A stretch of DNA of 59,619 nucleotides from Nitrospirales bacterium (GCA_029261295.1 JAJDBP010000005.1:1-59619), one strand, 5' to 3'. Positions 17,879 through 27,529 are shown, counted from the stretch's first letter. Translations and numbers: made by a program. Notes: generated by a model from the letters alone, not told the origin.

Positions 17879-18280
17879 TTAATTAATGTGTCGAATTTTT
17901 CGTCCAGATGGTGACCTGCTCACCCTCTCAATGTGACCTTGTTCTGAAATCCACATATTGAGTATGCCACTCACTATACTAATGAGAATCGCACCACCGA
18001 CTGCTGGCCAAAAACCAGAAACCAGAAAGCCTTTGACGACCCCACTCACGATATAGAGTAAAAAGGCATTAATCAGCACCATGAAAAATCCTAGAGTGAC
18101 TAAGATAAATGGTGCTGATAATAAATAGAGGATGGGACGAATAATGGCGTTCAAAAACGACAGAATCACCACCGCCGCAATCCCTGAACCTACGCTGAGA
18201 ATTTCAATGCCTGGAATAATCTGACTCGCCAATAAGACGGCGAACCCTGTGATTCCACATCGAATAAAAAATCCTTTCAT
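17879..18280 (-). CDS. YvlD-type membrane protein (phage_holin_4_2 family)
   Basis: A 133-residue protein with four hydrophobic helices and the family-like stretches LSFLNAIIRPIL and SAPFILVTLGFFMVLINAFLLYI. This small-membrane-protein family (YvlD) is named after holins but is chromosomal and widespread, with roles linked to envelope stress in some species. The basic C terminus (SRSPSGRKIRHIN) is probably cytoplasmic. Function here is unknown. It is separated by 88 bases from the carotenoid gene downstream on the same strand. Confidence 0.85.
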   Translation of the reverse strand: MKGFFIRCGITGFAVLLASQIIPGIEILSVGSGIAAVVILSFLNAIIRPILYLLSAPFILVTLGFFMVLINAFLLYIVSGVVKGFLVSGFWPAVGGAILISIVSGILNMWISEQGHIERVSRSPSGRKIRHIN

Positions 18281-18368
18281 AATGACATCATACCGGCCTT
18301 TTGGTCATTCCCTCAAGCAATCCCAAGACATCGAGGGGAATCGCCCGTCATAGAAGACATTCCTATTT

Positions 18369-19175
18369 TTAGCCCTCAGGAACTCCCAAGCTGTGCTCCT
18401 CTCGGCCTAACGTTACCAATAGAGCCGCAGTCAGCGGAATAAAAATAAAACAACCAACCATGCCCATGAAGGTTTCTCCAATCCAAAAGGTCACCCCTAA
18501 GTTAAATACCAACACCCCGTAATATAAGCCGATTCCCAGTAATAATTCGCGGTTGATGACTTCTCGGGGAACGGATTCGGCTCTGTAGGGACCACGCTCG
18601 AACCACCTATACAACACAAAGGACACAAATCCGACCGAAGCCCACCCTGTAAAATTGGCTAAAGGAATTCCAAAATAGATGGCCGCATGAGGGTATCCAT
18701 AGATCTCTCCCAAAAACCATCGCCCACCTTGTAGGGCTACCGGATCAATGATGACATCTGAAAACGTGAATAGAACGACTGTTAACCCCATAACTGGCCA
18801 CGAGGTTCTTAACGAGGCATCAAAGCTCCACCCACGTTTGTCTGCTATTTTCGCACGGGGAAGGATAAAAACAAGAGCCACACAATAGCTGGCAAATAGC
18901 AAAAACGAAAATGAGAGGGAATCCATAAAAGGAATATTAGAAATGTAGAGCTCTTGACCCTCTGTCGATCCAGTATAAAAATAGTCCCCAAAGGGAACAC
19001 CAATCCGTGTCGAAGAAAATTCAGAGATAAAGGCAGTGGCCCATGTGATTCCAAAAAGACGACACGTTCGCTTCCACCCTAAAAGTTGACGAGCGGCATA
19101 TAATGAGACGGCAAGAAACACAAACACATAGGGTCGAAGAATAACCGTATTGCCTAAGAGAAAAAGAAATTCCAA
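18369..19175 (-). CDS. cruF: CruF-family carotenoid 1',2'-hydratase-like membrane protein
   Basis: A 268-residue protein with about seven to eight membrane helices. Conserved-looking motifs of the carotenoid biosynthesis family PF04240 include FGDYFYT, SDVIIDPVA and GYPHAAIYFGIPLANFTGW. Members hydrate the end of gamma-carotene or bacterioruberin precursors. It is 45 bases after the hpnA-like gene and near a prenyl diphosphate synthase, a context that fits isoprenoid and carotenoid metabolism. The acidic and His residues in SDVIIDP and YPHAA are probably in the active site. The exact carotenoid substrate is not determinable. Confidence 0.8.
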   Translation of the reverse strand: MEFLFLLGNTVILRPYVFVFLAVSLYAARQLLGWKRTCRLFGITWATAFISEFSSTRIGVPFGDYFYTGSTEGQELYISNIPFMDSLSFSFLLFASYCVALVFILPRAKIADKRGWSFDASLRTSWPVMGLTVVLFTFSDVIIDPVALQGGRWFLGEIYGYPHAAIYFGIPLANFTGWASVGFVSFVLYRWFERGPYRAESVPREVINRELLLGIGLYYGVLVFNLGVTFWIGETFMGMVGCFIFIPLTAALLVTLGREEHSLGVPEG

Positions 19176-19220
19176 GGTATGCTTTCGTAATGAAAAGCGT
19201 AAAAGTCAGGGGAAAGGGAA

Positions 19221-20207
19221 TTAGGCGTACCCGTGCTGGCGAAACCACCTTACCGCTTTGTCGAGGGCAGTTTCCACTGATGTCTGAGGAAGATCGAGTT
19301 CTTTCCGAGCTTTCGTGCAATCATAATGCATTCGATATTTGGCCATCCGCACACCTTCCAGGGGAATTCGAGGAGTTTTATGCGTCACGTGATTGGCAAT
19401 CCAAGTATTTACATGTGCAAGGGGAAGGATTAACTTCCAGGGCAATCGGACTCGAGGCGCAGGTACGCTGGTTAATTCACTCAGCATCTGACAAATTTCG
19501 TGAAACAGGAGATTCTGATTCCCCAAAATATACCGCTCACCGATTCGCCCTCGTTCCATGGCTCGCACATGTCCCAAGGCCACATCGTCAACATCGATGA
19601 GATTCATCCCCGTTTCGATATAGGCAAACATCCGCCTCTTCATAAAATCCACAATAATTTTTCCCGTAGGCGTAGGTTTCACATCTCTTTCACCCACGGG
19701 AGCTGTAGGATTGACGATGACCACAGGCAATCCTTTTTTTGCCATTTTCAGCACTTCTTGTTCGGCTAAAAATTTTGATCGCTTATAATCTCCGGACAGT
19801 TGGCCCTCCGAAGGGAAGAGACCTTCATGACCTATCCCTCCATCAGCTGGTAACCCAATAGCGCCAATGGTGCTGGTATAGACAATGCGTTCAACCCCAG
19901 CCTCTTGGGCGGCCTGAAACAACTGTTTCGTGCCTTCCACATTCACCTTGTAAAAAGTGGTTGGGTCTTGAGCCCACAACGCATAATGAGCCGCCACATG
20001 ATAGATACCCTGACAACCGGTGACAGCTTTTTTTAGCGAATGGGAATCTTGCAAATCCCCGTCAATCGTTTCAACCTGCATCCCTTCTAGATTTCTCCGA
20101 TCGCTTCTAGGACGTACTAACACTCGCACGTCATCCCCCTTGGCGACCACGGCTCGTGTCACAGCAGACCCAATGAACCCTGAAGATCCAGTGATAAGAA
20201 CTTTCAT
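19221..20207 (-). CDS. hpnA: Hopanoid-associated sugar epimerase (extended SDR)
   Basis: A protein of about 328 residues. It has the Rossmann NAD(P) motif VLITGSSGFIGSAV at the N terminus and an extended-SDR catalytic set: Ser/Thr in YTSTIGAIG, then a Tyr-x3-Lys equivalent in DYKRSKFLAE. The overall sequence closely fits the HpnA type, which is linked to hopanoid side-chain biosynthesis. I start at ATG 20207 (MKVLITG); an in-frame TTG at 20243 would add 12 residues outside the fold. It lies between ispA and cruF, so C30/C40 isoprenoid metabolism is the shared theme. A general NAD-dependent epimerase or dihydroflavonol-4-reductase-like function is the alternative. Confidence 0.8.
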   Translation of the reverse strand: MKVLITGSSGFIGSAVTRAVVAKGDDVRVLVRPRSDRRNLEGMQVETIDGDLQDSHSLKKAVTGCQGIYHVAAHYALWAQDPTTFYKVNVEGTKQLFQAAQEAGVERIVYTSTIGAIGLPADGGIGHEGLFPSEGQLSGDYKRSKFLAEQEVLKMAKKGLPVVIVNPTAPVGERDVKPTPTGKIIVDFMKRRMFAYIETGMNLIDVDDVALGHVRAMERGRIGERYILGNQNLLFHEICQMLSELTSVPAPRVRLPWKLILPLAHVNTWIANHVTHKTPRIPLEGVRMAKYRMHYDCTKARKELDLPQTSVETALDKAVRWFRQHGYA

Positions 20208-20338
20208 AAGAATCTTGAGTGCAATCCTAACCCCACAACTCAATCAATGTCCGTCGAAAAATGAAAACGAAGGGAAGGAGTCTGAATTGACTAATGGAGT
20301 CAAAGGTAAGTCTAGCTGACAAGCAACCTACCCATAGC

Positions 20339-21229
20339 TTAACTTTTTCTTTCTACTATGTACGTTGCAATTTGTCGTAAGGGATCGGCTTTGGAATCAA
20401 AGGCTTTTAGTCGATCGATCGCCCGCGCCACACATTCTTCACCCAATTGCCGAGCCCCATCAACGCCAAAAAATGAAGGATAGGTTTGCTTCCCTCGCTT
20501 TTCATCTGTCCCAGCATCCTTTCCTAATTCCTCACGCGTACCCACCATATTCAGCACATCGTCAGCGATTTGAAAGGCTAAGCCGATATCTTCAGCATAT
20601 CCAGTTAAAGAATCCAATTGTATGGGAGAAGCTCTACCAATAATTCCACCTATACGGACCGCCGCCCGAATTAATTGTCCGGTTTTATGAGAATGGATTT
20701 TTTGAAGATGCGCCAGGTCGACCTCTTGATTTTCGGCCTGAATATCCATGACCTGTCCGCCTACCATGCCTTGATGCCCGGAGCCATACGCCAGCTCCCT
20801 GACAATTTGTAATTGTTGACTGGCTGTGAGGCCATGGCCACCAGAATCCTGGCTACATAATTCAAAGGCCATAGTGAGTAAAGCATCGCCGGCCAAAATC
20901 GCCATCCCATCGCCATACACTTTATGATTGGTGAGACGACCACGGCGATAATCATCATCGTCCATTGCCGGAAGATCATCATGAATCAAGGAATAGGTAT
21001 GGACAAATTCTAAAGATGCGGCAAAGGACAACATGGCATCGTCGTCACACCCTAATGCTTGGGCTGAAGCAATCGTTAAGATGGGGCGCACCCGTTTGCC
21101 GCCACCTAAGAGGCTATATCGCATGGACTCATAGAGTTTCTCCGGATCACGCAATGAATCTGGGAGACTCTGCTCTAGGAAGCCATCAATCCGTTGGCGC
21201 TGCTGGTCTAAATACTGGTGAATGTCCAC
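20339..21229 (-). CDS. ispA: Polyprenyl diphosphate synthase (FPP/GGPP synthase)
   Basis: A 296-residue all-alpha prenyltransferase. The first Asp-rich motif is DDLPAMDDDD (residues 84-93), followed by Arg residues RRG. The second is DDVLN (223-227), with the Lys in KRGKQTYPS further on. GGGKRVRP near residue 42 binds IPP. It condenses IPP with allylic diphosphates to farnesyl or geranylgeranyl diphosphate, the precursor for hopanoids, carotenoids and quinones. The residues before the first motif (HTYSLIHDD) suggest a short-chain product, but chain length is not certain. It is the most upstream gene of the minus-strand isoprenoid group ispA-hpnA-cruF. Confidence 0.92.
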   Translation of the reverse strand: MDIHQYLDQQRQRIDGFLEQSLPDSLRDPEKLYESMRYSLLGGGKRVRPILTIASAQALGCDDDAMLSFAASLEFVHTYSLIHDDLPAMDDDDYRRGRLTNHKVYGDGMAILAGDALLTMAFELCSQDSGGHGLTASQQLQIVRELAYGSGHQGMVGGQVMDIQAENQEVDLAHLQKIHSHKTGQLIRAAVRIGGIIGRASPIQLDSLTGYAEDIGLAFQIADDVLNMVGTREELGKDAGTDEKRGKQTYPSFFGVDGARQLGEECVARAIDRLKAFDSKADPLRQIATYIVERKS

Positions 21230-21587
21230 AGGGAAGCGAAGAAAAGAAATAATAGGCTAGAAAACTAGTGGTGGACCGTATCAAAAGAATTTTTTGTGGT
21301 CAAACAGCTCGCGTCAAGCCTCGTGAAACGGGAGGAGTAAGGCTTAAAATAAAGACAAATTAAGAAAAATTTTCCAAGGTCGATTTTCCCCGCAGATTAA
21401 GATCAAGTTTTTCAAATAAGATTTCCCAAAAATCACTCGCCCTTGAGGGACTTGGCCTCGAAGAGAGGACAAGCTTGCTGGGGTGAGGGTGAAGAGCGCA
21501 ATAACAGGTTAACCCTAAATTGTGCGCAAGCTGGATATTGTGGTTACCAGGAACCATAACAGAGCAGATTTGAAATCTAGGCCCTAA
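21230..21587. other. Divergent intergenic region
   Basis: About 360 bases between ispA (minus) and the zinc-finger gene (plus). An open frame at 21360-21557 lacks a ribosome binding site and protein-like composition. I see no RNA gene or repeat. The right edge carries the promoter described next. Confidence 0.5.
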
Positions 21588-21617
21588 TTGTTTTCATCCT
21601 CACACACTCAGTATACT
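21588..21617 (+). promoter_or_regulatory. Sigma-70-like promoter for a possibly leaderless mRNA
   Basis: A TTGTTT at 21588-21593 and TATACT at 21612-21617 are separated by 18 bases. The ATG of the next gene is at 21626, only 8 bases past the -10 box, and no Shine-Dalgarno sequence precedes it. Transcription would start almost at the A of ATG, giving a leaderless message. Confidence 0.5.
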
Positions 21618-21625
21618 AGTACCTT

Positions 21626-21910
21626 ATGAGTATTCGAAATCGAGCTGGAGAATGGGAGCCGTTGCTCCTGGGCATTGAGCCCGAACTTTGTGGGGTCTGC
21701 GGTGATGGACTCTATCGCAACCACACCATGCTGAAGGGAGGATGGTCTCGATGCAGCCTGTGTGAGAAATTTGTGCATTATAGTTGTTTAGCTAGCGGGA
21801 AAATTTCTTACCTAAAGCGACGTCCACGTGTCTGTCAAGCCTGTGACGAAAAGCCACCCGCTTCGGCATCAGGCAAAACTGTTTCTACCGTTCCATCTGA
21901 AGTAAAATAA
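21626..21910 (+). CDS. Small PHD-like zinc-finger protein
   Basis: A 94-residue protein with a complete Cys4-His-Cys3 pattern: CGVC, CSLC, H-x2-C (HYSC) and CQAC. The spacing (C-x2-C-x17-C-x2-C-x4-H-x2-C-x15-C-x2-C) is that of a cross-brace PHD/C1-type zinc finger, unusual in bacteria. The tail is Ala/Ser/Lys-rich. It lacks a ribosome binding site and may be translated from a leaderless mRNA. The stop overlaps the next ATG by one base, so it is translationally coupled to a small membrane protein. Function unknown; a protein- or lipid-binding adaptor is a guess. Confidence 0.75.
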   Translation: MSIRNRAGEWEPLLLGIEPELCGVCGDGLYRNHTMLKGGWSRCSLCEKFVHYSCLASGKISYLKRRPRVCQACDEKPPASASGKTVSTVPSEVK

Positions 21911-22251
21911 TGACCAATCCTGAGCTATCGCTTTCACGATCCATGGGATCCAATAAACTTTCGACTCTCTTCCTCTATTACGTTCTTTCTCCACTGCTGT
22001 GTGCTTTTAGTGGGTTTCATCTGACAGGCTACCTCTTGGTGGGTCTCTATACCTGGCCTCGAACCAGCCGAACGATCGTGTTGACCATTGGGACCATCAT
22101 TTTTGTGTATGAATTTATTTTTAAAAGTCAAAGCCCTCAATTCGCCTCAGGTAAAGCTTGGTCTCAAGGGGAATGGGTACTCTATACCTCTGCAATGCCT
22201 TTTATATGTGGAATTGGGCTTCTCCTCGCAGCTGCTGGATTTTCAGAATAA
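21910..22251 (+). CDS. Small membrane protein coupled to the zinc-finger gene
   Basis: A 113-residue protein with about three hydrophobic helices (residues 19-45, 55-72, 90-110). Its ATG shares a base with the TAA of the zinc-finger gene, which implies translational coupling and a joint role. I do not recognise the family. The polar N terminus (MTNPELSLSRSMGSNK) is probably cytoplasmic. Confidence 0.7.
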   Translation: MTNPELSLSRSMGSNKLSTLFLYYVLSPLLCAFSGFHLTGYLLVGLYTWPRTSRTIVLTIGTIIFVYEFIFKSQSPQFASGKAWSQGEWVLYTSAMPFICGIGLLLAAAGFSE

Positions 22252-22304
22252 CAAAGTGCTGCTCTCACCGTATCTTCAACTTTCTTTTTTAGAGAGGACA
22301 CACA

Positions 22305-22484
22305 ATGAAAAACGTGGAATTGACCGTGGAAGGTACCATGTTAACGATAAAGGTAGACCTCTCACAGGAGTTCGGGCCGTCATCTTCAGGGAAAACCATT
22401 ATTATTGCCTCCACTGAAGGAAACGTTTCTATCCCAGAGCGCGAAGAAAAAATTGGATTGAATATTTACAAGAAAAAATCTTAA
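22305..22484 (+). CDS. Conserved-looking 59-residue protein
   Basis: A 59-codon gene with AGAGAGG about 8 bases before the ATG. The product ([20 protein letters not shown] at the N terminus, FGPSSSGKT in the middle, [13 protein letters not shown] at the end) has alternating hydrophobic/polar residues that suggest a small beta-rich fold. The SSSGKT stretch resembles, but does not fulfil, a P-loop. I recall similar short proteins with the [15 protein letters not shown] core in several environmental bacteria. The last four bases overlap the convergent uvrA stop. The strong start and composition make it a real gene despite its length. Confidence 0.75.
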   Translation: MKNVELTVEGTMLTIKVDLSQEFGPSSSGKTIIIASTEGNVSIPEREEKIGLNIYKKKS

Positions 22485-25000
22485 TTTTTTCTCCGTGTTT
22501 CCTCCTCCTCTAATAGGGCCTGCCCTGTTCGCGACTCTTTAACCTTCATGACACATCCTGGGGTGCCTTCAGCCACAAGGCTTCCACCCTGATCTCCACC
22601 TTCTGGCCCAAGGTCGATGACCCAGTCGGCATTCCGAATCACATCAAGATTATGTTCGATAACCAACACGGTATTCCCCGTTTCAACCAGACGATCCAGC
22701 ACATCAAGTAGTCGTTGTATATCAACAAAATGTAACCCGGTTGTCGGCTCATCTAATATATAGAGCGTTCGACCAGTTGGTCGCTTGGACAATTCTTTGG
22801 AGAGTTTCACCCGCTGGGCTTCCCCCCCGGACAAGGTCGTGGCCGATTGACCGAGCTTTATATAATGAAGCCCCACATCTGATAGGGTTTGTAGTCGAAC
22901 TCGAATTGGCGGAATATTGACGAAAAACTCGAGCGCTTCAGCAACCGTCATATTCAACACATCGGCAATCGTTCGTCCTTTATACATCACATCTAAGGTC
23001 TCTCGGTTATACCGCTGTCCTAAACACGCCTCACACGTCACATAAATATCTGGGAGAAAGTGCATTTCAATTTTGATCAACCCATCTCCTTGACAGGCTT
23101 CACATCTGCCACCCTTCACATTAAAACTATACCGGCCTGGTTTGTACCCACGTACCCGCGATTCCGGCAATTGCGCAAAAACATCTCGAATAAAACTGAA
23201 GAGGCCCGTGTAGGTCGCGGGGTTGGAACGAGGAGTCCGCCCTATTGGGGACTGATCAATATCAATCAGCTTGTCTAAATGCTCCAGACCTTTAATTGTT
23301 CGACAACCTTCAAAGATCGGCTTTTTTTGCCCAAGCCCCTGACCAAGCGATCGAAACAACACATCGATCACCAACGTACTTTTTCCAGAACCCGAGACCC
23401 CAGTCACACAGGTAAAGAGTCCTAAGGGAAGATTTACGGTCAAACTTTGTAAATTATGTTTCTTGGCCTCTACCACTGACAAAAAGGCCTTAGCTTTTCG
23501 TTTGCGCAGGGGCAATGTCACCTGTCGCTTTCCATTTAAATATTGTCCTGTCAACGAGTTCGCATCTGCCATGACGACTGAGGGTGGGCCGTGGGCCACC
23601 AACTTTCCGCCTTCGACGCCAGCCCCAGGTCCTAAGTCCAGGACATAATCGCCTGCACGTATGGTCTCTGCATCATGTTCCACCACAACCACGGTATTCC
23701 CCATATCCCGCAACCGCAGCAGGGTTTGCAATAATCGCCGATGGTCACGTTGATGCAATCCAATACTGGGTTCATCAAGAATATACAAAACCCCAACCAA
23801 CCCCGATCCAATTTGAGTAGCCAATCGAATTCGTTGCCCCTCGCCCCCAGACAATGTAGCCGATGGACGATCAAGAGTGAGATAAGCCAACCCCACATTG
23901 AGAAGGAATTCCAGTCGCTCACGAATTTCTTTGAGGACTCGTTGTCCAATCATCCGTTCACGATCCGTGAGGTTCAAGACATCAAGAAATTCTAATGTCT
24001 GTTGGACGGATAAATGGGTGACTTCTGCAATGGACTGTTCCCCAATTTTAATCGCCAGACTTTCCAGTTTGAGACGACCTCCAGCACAGACTTCACACGG
24101 AGTCTCAAATGTCCATTCTTCATGATCAGAACAACCTGAAGCCTCGAACCCTATGCCATCGCATGCCGGGCAGGCTCCATGAGGGCTATTAAAGGAAAAG
24201 ACCCGCGGAGCAATTTCGGAATAACTTACCCCACATTGAATACAGGCCAACTGTTCACTAAACAACCGTACTTGTTCATCTTCGGTGAGGACCCCAACAA
24301 GTCCTTTGGTCATCTTCAATGCTGTTTCCACCGAATCTGCCAGACGTCGTGCGACACTCGTATCCGCCTTTACGATCACTCGGTCAATCACAATTTCAAT
24401 TGTATGTTTCCGCTGCTTGTGCAACGTGATGGATTCGCCAAGATCACGGATCTCCCCATCCACGCGAACTCGAACAAATCCAGCTTTTCGAGCGGCGAGA
24501 AGTTCTTTTCGATATTCGCCTTTCCGGCCTCGTACAATAGGGGCAAGAATGTGTATCTTACTTCCTTGAGGAAAACCTAAGATGGCATCCACCATCTGCG
24601 AGACTGTTTGCGCCGCAATAGGATTTCCACATTGAAAACAATAGGGACGCCCAATCCTGGCATACAACAAACGAAAATAATCATATATCTCGGTAACGGT
24701 TCCGACAGTTGAACGTGGGTTATGACTCGTGGTTTTTTGCTCAATGGAAATCGCCGGAGATAGGCCATCAATAGAATCCACATCCGGTTTAGTCATTTGT
24801 TCAAGAAATTGTCGAGCATAGGCAGACAACGATTCTACGTATCGTCGCTGTCCTTCTGCATAAATTGTGTCGAAGGCGAGGGAGGATTTCCCAGACCCAC
24901 TTAGTCCCGTCATGACAACTAGTTGGTCACGAGGAATAACCAAATCGAGATTTTTGAGATTATGTTGGCGAGCGCCTTTGATGACGATGGCGTTTTGCAT
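22481..25000 (-). CDS. uvrA: UvrA excinuclease ATPase subunit, compact form
   Basis: An 839-residue protein with both ABC ATPase units. The first Walker A is GLSGSGKSS at about 32-40 with signature LSGGEGQR near 384; the second has GVSGSGKST and LSGGEAQR. The UvrB-binding domain is present ([19 protein letters not shown], about 157-175), as are the CIQC/CPAC finger (253-280) and the C-terminal zinc finger (CEAC...CEAC). Canonical UvrA has about 940 residues. Here the roughly 95-residue insertion domain expected between CPAC (277-280) and CxxCxGxRL is reduced to about 20 residues (CEVC at 302-305). It recognises DNA damage and loads UvrB. A consensus TATAAT lies 8 bases before the ATG, with no Shine-Dalgarno. 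Confidence 0.95.
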   Translation of the reverse strand: MQNAIVIKGARQHNLKNLDLVIPRDQLVVMTGLSGSGKSSLAFDTIYAEGQRRYVESLSAYARQFLEQMTKPDVDSIDGLSPAISIEQKTTSHNPRSTVGTVTEIYDYFRLLYARIGRPYCFQCGNPIAAQTVSQMVDAILGFPQGSKIHILAPIVRGRKGEYRKELLAARKAGFVRVRVDGEIRDLGESITLHKQRKHTIEIVIDRVIVKADTSVARRLADSVETALKMTKGLVGVLTEDEQVRLFSEQLACIQCGVSYSEIAPRVFSFNSPHGACPACDGIGFEASGCSDHEEWTFETPCEVCAGGRLKLESLAIKIGEQSIAEVTHLSVQQTLEFLDVLNLTDRERMIGQRVLKEIRERLEFLLNVGLAYLTLDRPSATLSGGEGQRIRLATQIGSGLVGVLYILDEPSIGLHQRDHRRLLQTLLRLRDMGNTVVVVEHDAETIRAGDYVLDLGPGAGVEGGKLVAHGPPSVVMADANSLTGQYLNGKRQVTLPLRKRKAKAFLSVVEAKKHNLQSLTVNLPLGLFTCVTGVSGSGKSTLVIDVLFRSLGQGLGQKKPIFEGCRTIKGLEHLDKLIDIDQSPIGRTPRSNPATYTGLFSFIRDVFAQLPESRVRGYKPGRYSFNVKGGRCEACQGDGLIKIEMHFLPDIYVTCEACLGQRYNRETLDVMYKGRTIADVLNMTVAEALEFFVNIPPIRVRLQTLSDVGLHYIKLGQSATTLSGGEAQRVKLSKELSKRPTGRTLYILDEPTTGLHFVDIQRLLDVLDRLVETGNTVLVIEHNLDVIRNADWVIDLGPEGGDQGGSLVAEGTPGCVMKVKESRTGQALLEEEETRRKN

Positions 25001-25008
25001 GGGACGGG

Positions 25009-25014
25009 ATTATA
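25009..25014 (-). promoter_or_regulatory. -10 box TATAAT immediately before uvrA
   Basis: On the minus strand, TGTGATATAAT (an extended -10 with TATAAT at 25014-25009) ends 8 bases before the uvrA ATG at 25000. No ribosome binding site fits between them, so the uvrA message would be leaderless or nearly so. No LexA-type operator is recognisable near it. The -35 is poor, consistent with an extended -10. Confidence 0.5.
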
Positions 25015-25183
25015 TCACAAGAAAATAAAGGACCGAGGACTCCAAATACCCTGAGAATTGACCCTCGAACGAGGGGTCGGATACAATCTTTCAGGGCCTT
25101 AATTCCTGAAGCTTGATTAAATCCTTCTATAGAACATCCTATTCTATTCCCACTATTTATTTCCCTTTAGCAAGAGGAATTTC

Positions 25184-25741
25184 ATGAAGAATGTGACACG
25201 CATATTTTTCTGGCCATGCCTAATCCTGACATTTCAACTCCTGTGGCTGATTCCATCTGCATGGGGAGCAAAATATGAACTCACCCGTAATAGTGTTGAA
25301 AGTGTTAAGGACGTCGATGCAAAAGATGTTTCGTTGTTTCGAGTTAAATTAGGAGATCCAGAAATACAAGCGGTGGAATCCTTGGTTGAACAGCGACTCC
25401 CAGGTGTCCGCGCCGAACAAGAGGGTACTTTTATTTTGTTATGGGATAAAGAAAACCCCACTGGAGCTATGGCTGGAGTTCGGATTACTGATGGCAGAGT
25501 CGATTTGATTTTTATTAACAACCGTTTTACCCATAAAGTTCGGGGAATTTTTCGGCACATCTTGAGCGCTATCACTTTGAAAGAAATCCGAGATCTTCTT
25601 GGTCCAGAAGATTTTCCTAACGAAACTCTTATGGGAGCAAAACTCTTATATGAGGAAAAGGGATTCCTTGTGAATTACCTTGATAAGCAAGTAAATGTCG
25701 AATTTTGTTTGGGTTGCCCCGATCTCTTTTCTGGGTTCTAA
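25184..25741 (+). CDS. Exported protein of unknown function
   Basis: A 185-residue protein with an N-terminal signal peptide (hydrophobic residues 8-25, SAWGA cleavage site near 29) and AGAGGAAT-type spacing to the ATG. The mature part has alternating charged and hydrophobic segments, with LGDPEIQAVESLVEQRLPG resembling a short regulatory or beta-lactamase-inhibitor-like fold. A C-terminal CLGC could bind metal or form a disulfide. No family recognised. It is codirectional with ruvB 150 bases downstream but probably separate. Confidence 0.75.
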   Translation: MKNVTRIFFWPCLILTFQLLWLIPSAWGAKYELTRNSVESVKDVDAKDVSLFRVKLGDPEIQAVESLVEQRLPGVRAEQEGTFILLWDKENPTGAMAGVRITDGRVDLIFINNRFTHKVRGIFRHILSAITLKEIRDLLGPEDFPNETLMGAKLLYEEKGFLVNYLDKQVNVEFCLGCPDLFSGF

Positions 25742-25890
25742 TTAACAAAATCGATTGTTTGGTTTTGGCTGATCATCAGCCTATATTCTCACATCGTTCT
25801 TCTCATCACCTGGGAAGTACCCTACCACTGCGATTGCCAATCATATTGAAAACTCTCGTGATTATCCCATTCCATAAAGACAGGGTATAA

Positions 25891-26904
25891 ATGGAAGACC
25901 GTATTCTCTCAACTCATTTAGTAGAAGAAGAACACAATCTTGAAGGTTCCTTACGGCCTCAGCGATTAGGGGAGTACATCGGCCAAGAACGGATGAAAGA
26001 GTCACTCCGCGTGTGCATTGATGCCGCACTTGGACGGAACGAAGCACTCGACCATGCTATTTTTTATGGTCCACCGGGATTAGGGAAAACGACAATCGCC
26101 CATATCATTGCGAAAGAAATGGGCGGAACGATCCGCTCCACCTCAGGGTTAGTGCTCACACATGCCGGAGATTTAGCGGCCATTTTGTCTAATCTTCAAC
26201 CTCGGGATGTCTTATTCATTGATGAAATTCATCGATTACCGCCTGCCGCCGAGGAAGCCCTCTACCCTGCAATGGAAGATTATCAAATTGACTTGGTAAT
26301 CGGACAAGGCCCCTCCCTTCGCACCATGAAACTCGATCTTCCCCCATTTACTTTAATCGGAGCCACCACCCGAGCTGGGTCCCTCACCTCTCCGCTGCGA
26401 GAACGATTTGGCTTGGTTTATCGATTAGATTTTTACCAGCCTGAAGAACTGCAAGTCATCATTACCCGCTCAGCTGGCTTATTAAATGTTCAAATTGGTG
26501 ATGACGCCGCTAGAGAAATATCGAAGCGAGCGCGAGGCACTCCCCGTATCGCGAATCGTCTTATCAAACGGGTTCGAGACTTTGCCGAGGTCAAAGCGCA
26601 AGGCCACATTACCCATTCTGTTGCGCAAGAAGCCTTACAATGGTTACAGGTGGATGAGGCCGGATTCGATGAAATGGATCGAAAAATTTTGTTAACCATC
26701 ATCGAAAAATTTAAAGGAGGTCCAGTCGGCATTGAGGCACTCGCTGCAGCCATTCAAGAAGAAAAATCTACATTAGAGGATGTCCATGAACCCTACCTTC
26801 TACAATCTGGCTATCTTGATCGCACAGCCCGTGGTCGCCAAATAACTCCAAAAGCTCTGAAGCACTTCGGTAAACGTTCAGACCTTTTTTCTATCAATAT
26901 CTAA
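25891..26904 (+). CDS. ruvB: RuvB Holliday-junction branch-migration ATPase
   Basis: A 337-residue AAA+ protein of normal length. Walker A is GPPGLGKT (60-67) and Walker B starts with DEIHR (111-115). The sensor 1 region is GATTRAG near residue 153 and the Arg finger region is SPLRERFG. The C-terminal winged helix ends in PRGRQ-like GRQITPKAL. It forms hexamers that drive branch migration with RuvA. Neither ruvA nor ruvC is adjacent, so the complex is dispersed in this genome. The ATG at 25891 is preceded by a poor Shine-Dalgarno, GACAGGG. Confidence 0.97.
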   Translation: MEDRILSTHLVEEEHNLEGSLRPQRLGEYIGQERMKESLRVCIDAALGRNEALDHAIFYGPPGLGKTTIAHIIAKEMGGTIRSTSGLVLTHAGDLAAILSNLQPRDVLFIDEIHRLPPAAEEALYPAMEDYQIDLVIGQGPSLRTMKLDLPPFTLIGATTRAGSLTSPLRERFGLVYRLDFYQPEELQVIITRSAGLLNVQIGDDAAREISKRARGTPRIANRLIKRVRDFAEVKAQGHITHSVAQEALQWLQVDEAGFDEMDRKILLTIIEKFKGGPVGIEALAAAIQEEKSTLEDVHEPYLLQSGYLDRTARGRQITPKALKHFGKRSDLFSINI

Positions 26905-27091
26905 AGGGTTCTCCATCCTTCGAGATTTTATCTCCTAGTCTTTTCCCATCCCTTCTGCCATCCCCTCCATTTGATGTATTGAGACTGAAGCAACATCATG
27001 GATAAAGTAGGAATATTCCTTAACATTCCTCAATCTTTTTAAGTCGTGGTTCATGAACTGTTCCGTCTTCAGGCACAAATATTCAACATTC

Positions 27092-27529
27092 ATGAAAGCC
27101 TCACGATTTGTTCATGGCAGTTTTCTTCTTCTGATGATCTTACCTACAGTTTTAGGTTCGCTTCTTTGCATGACACCTGTTCAGGCCAATGAGTCCACTA
27201 TCAATATTGTGGATACCTGGGTGGAAGATGGGTTTCTGTTTCAAGTGGCATTTGAAGCAGAACCCACGAATAGTCATTGCCAAATGGACGGGGAAGGGCT
27301 AATCGAATTCGAAGTGGCATACGACGCTCAAACCAGCGGTAGCGTCGAATCGGTTTTTGGTGTCGCGACGTGGTATCCCAGTTCGGACTCCGAAATACGG
27401 ATTGCGACCCAAGGCCAAGCTATTGGCTCCCAAGCGTTATGCACCAGGTTTTCACCTTGTGAAATACAGGCGGTTCACATTGTCGAAACTTGGTGTCCTG
27501 TCACAAATGGCCCTCTGTACGAATGGTAG
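27092..27529 (+). CDS. Small exported protein of unknown function
   Basis: A 145-residue protein. I start at ATG 27092 because it gives a standard signal peptide (MKASRFVHGSFLLLMILP...VQA-NES); an upstream in-frame ATG at 27053 would add 13 residues before it. The mature part is acidic, with four to five Cys residues that may pair as disulfides (CQM, CTRF, CEIQ, CPV) and several Trp. No family recognised. It converges with the aminotransferase gene. Confidence 0.68.
   Translation: MKASRFVHGSFLLLMILPTVLGSLLCMTPVQANESTINIVDTWVEDGFLFQVAFEAEPTNSHCQMDGEGLIEFEVAYDAQTSGSVESVFGVATWYPSSDSEIRIATQGQAIGSQALCTRFSPCEIQAVHIVETWCPVTNGPLYEW

Noticed and set aside
21360-21557. 65-codon minus-strand frame upstream of ispA
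   Set aside because: No ribosome site, low-complexity composition, no conserved motif.
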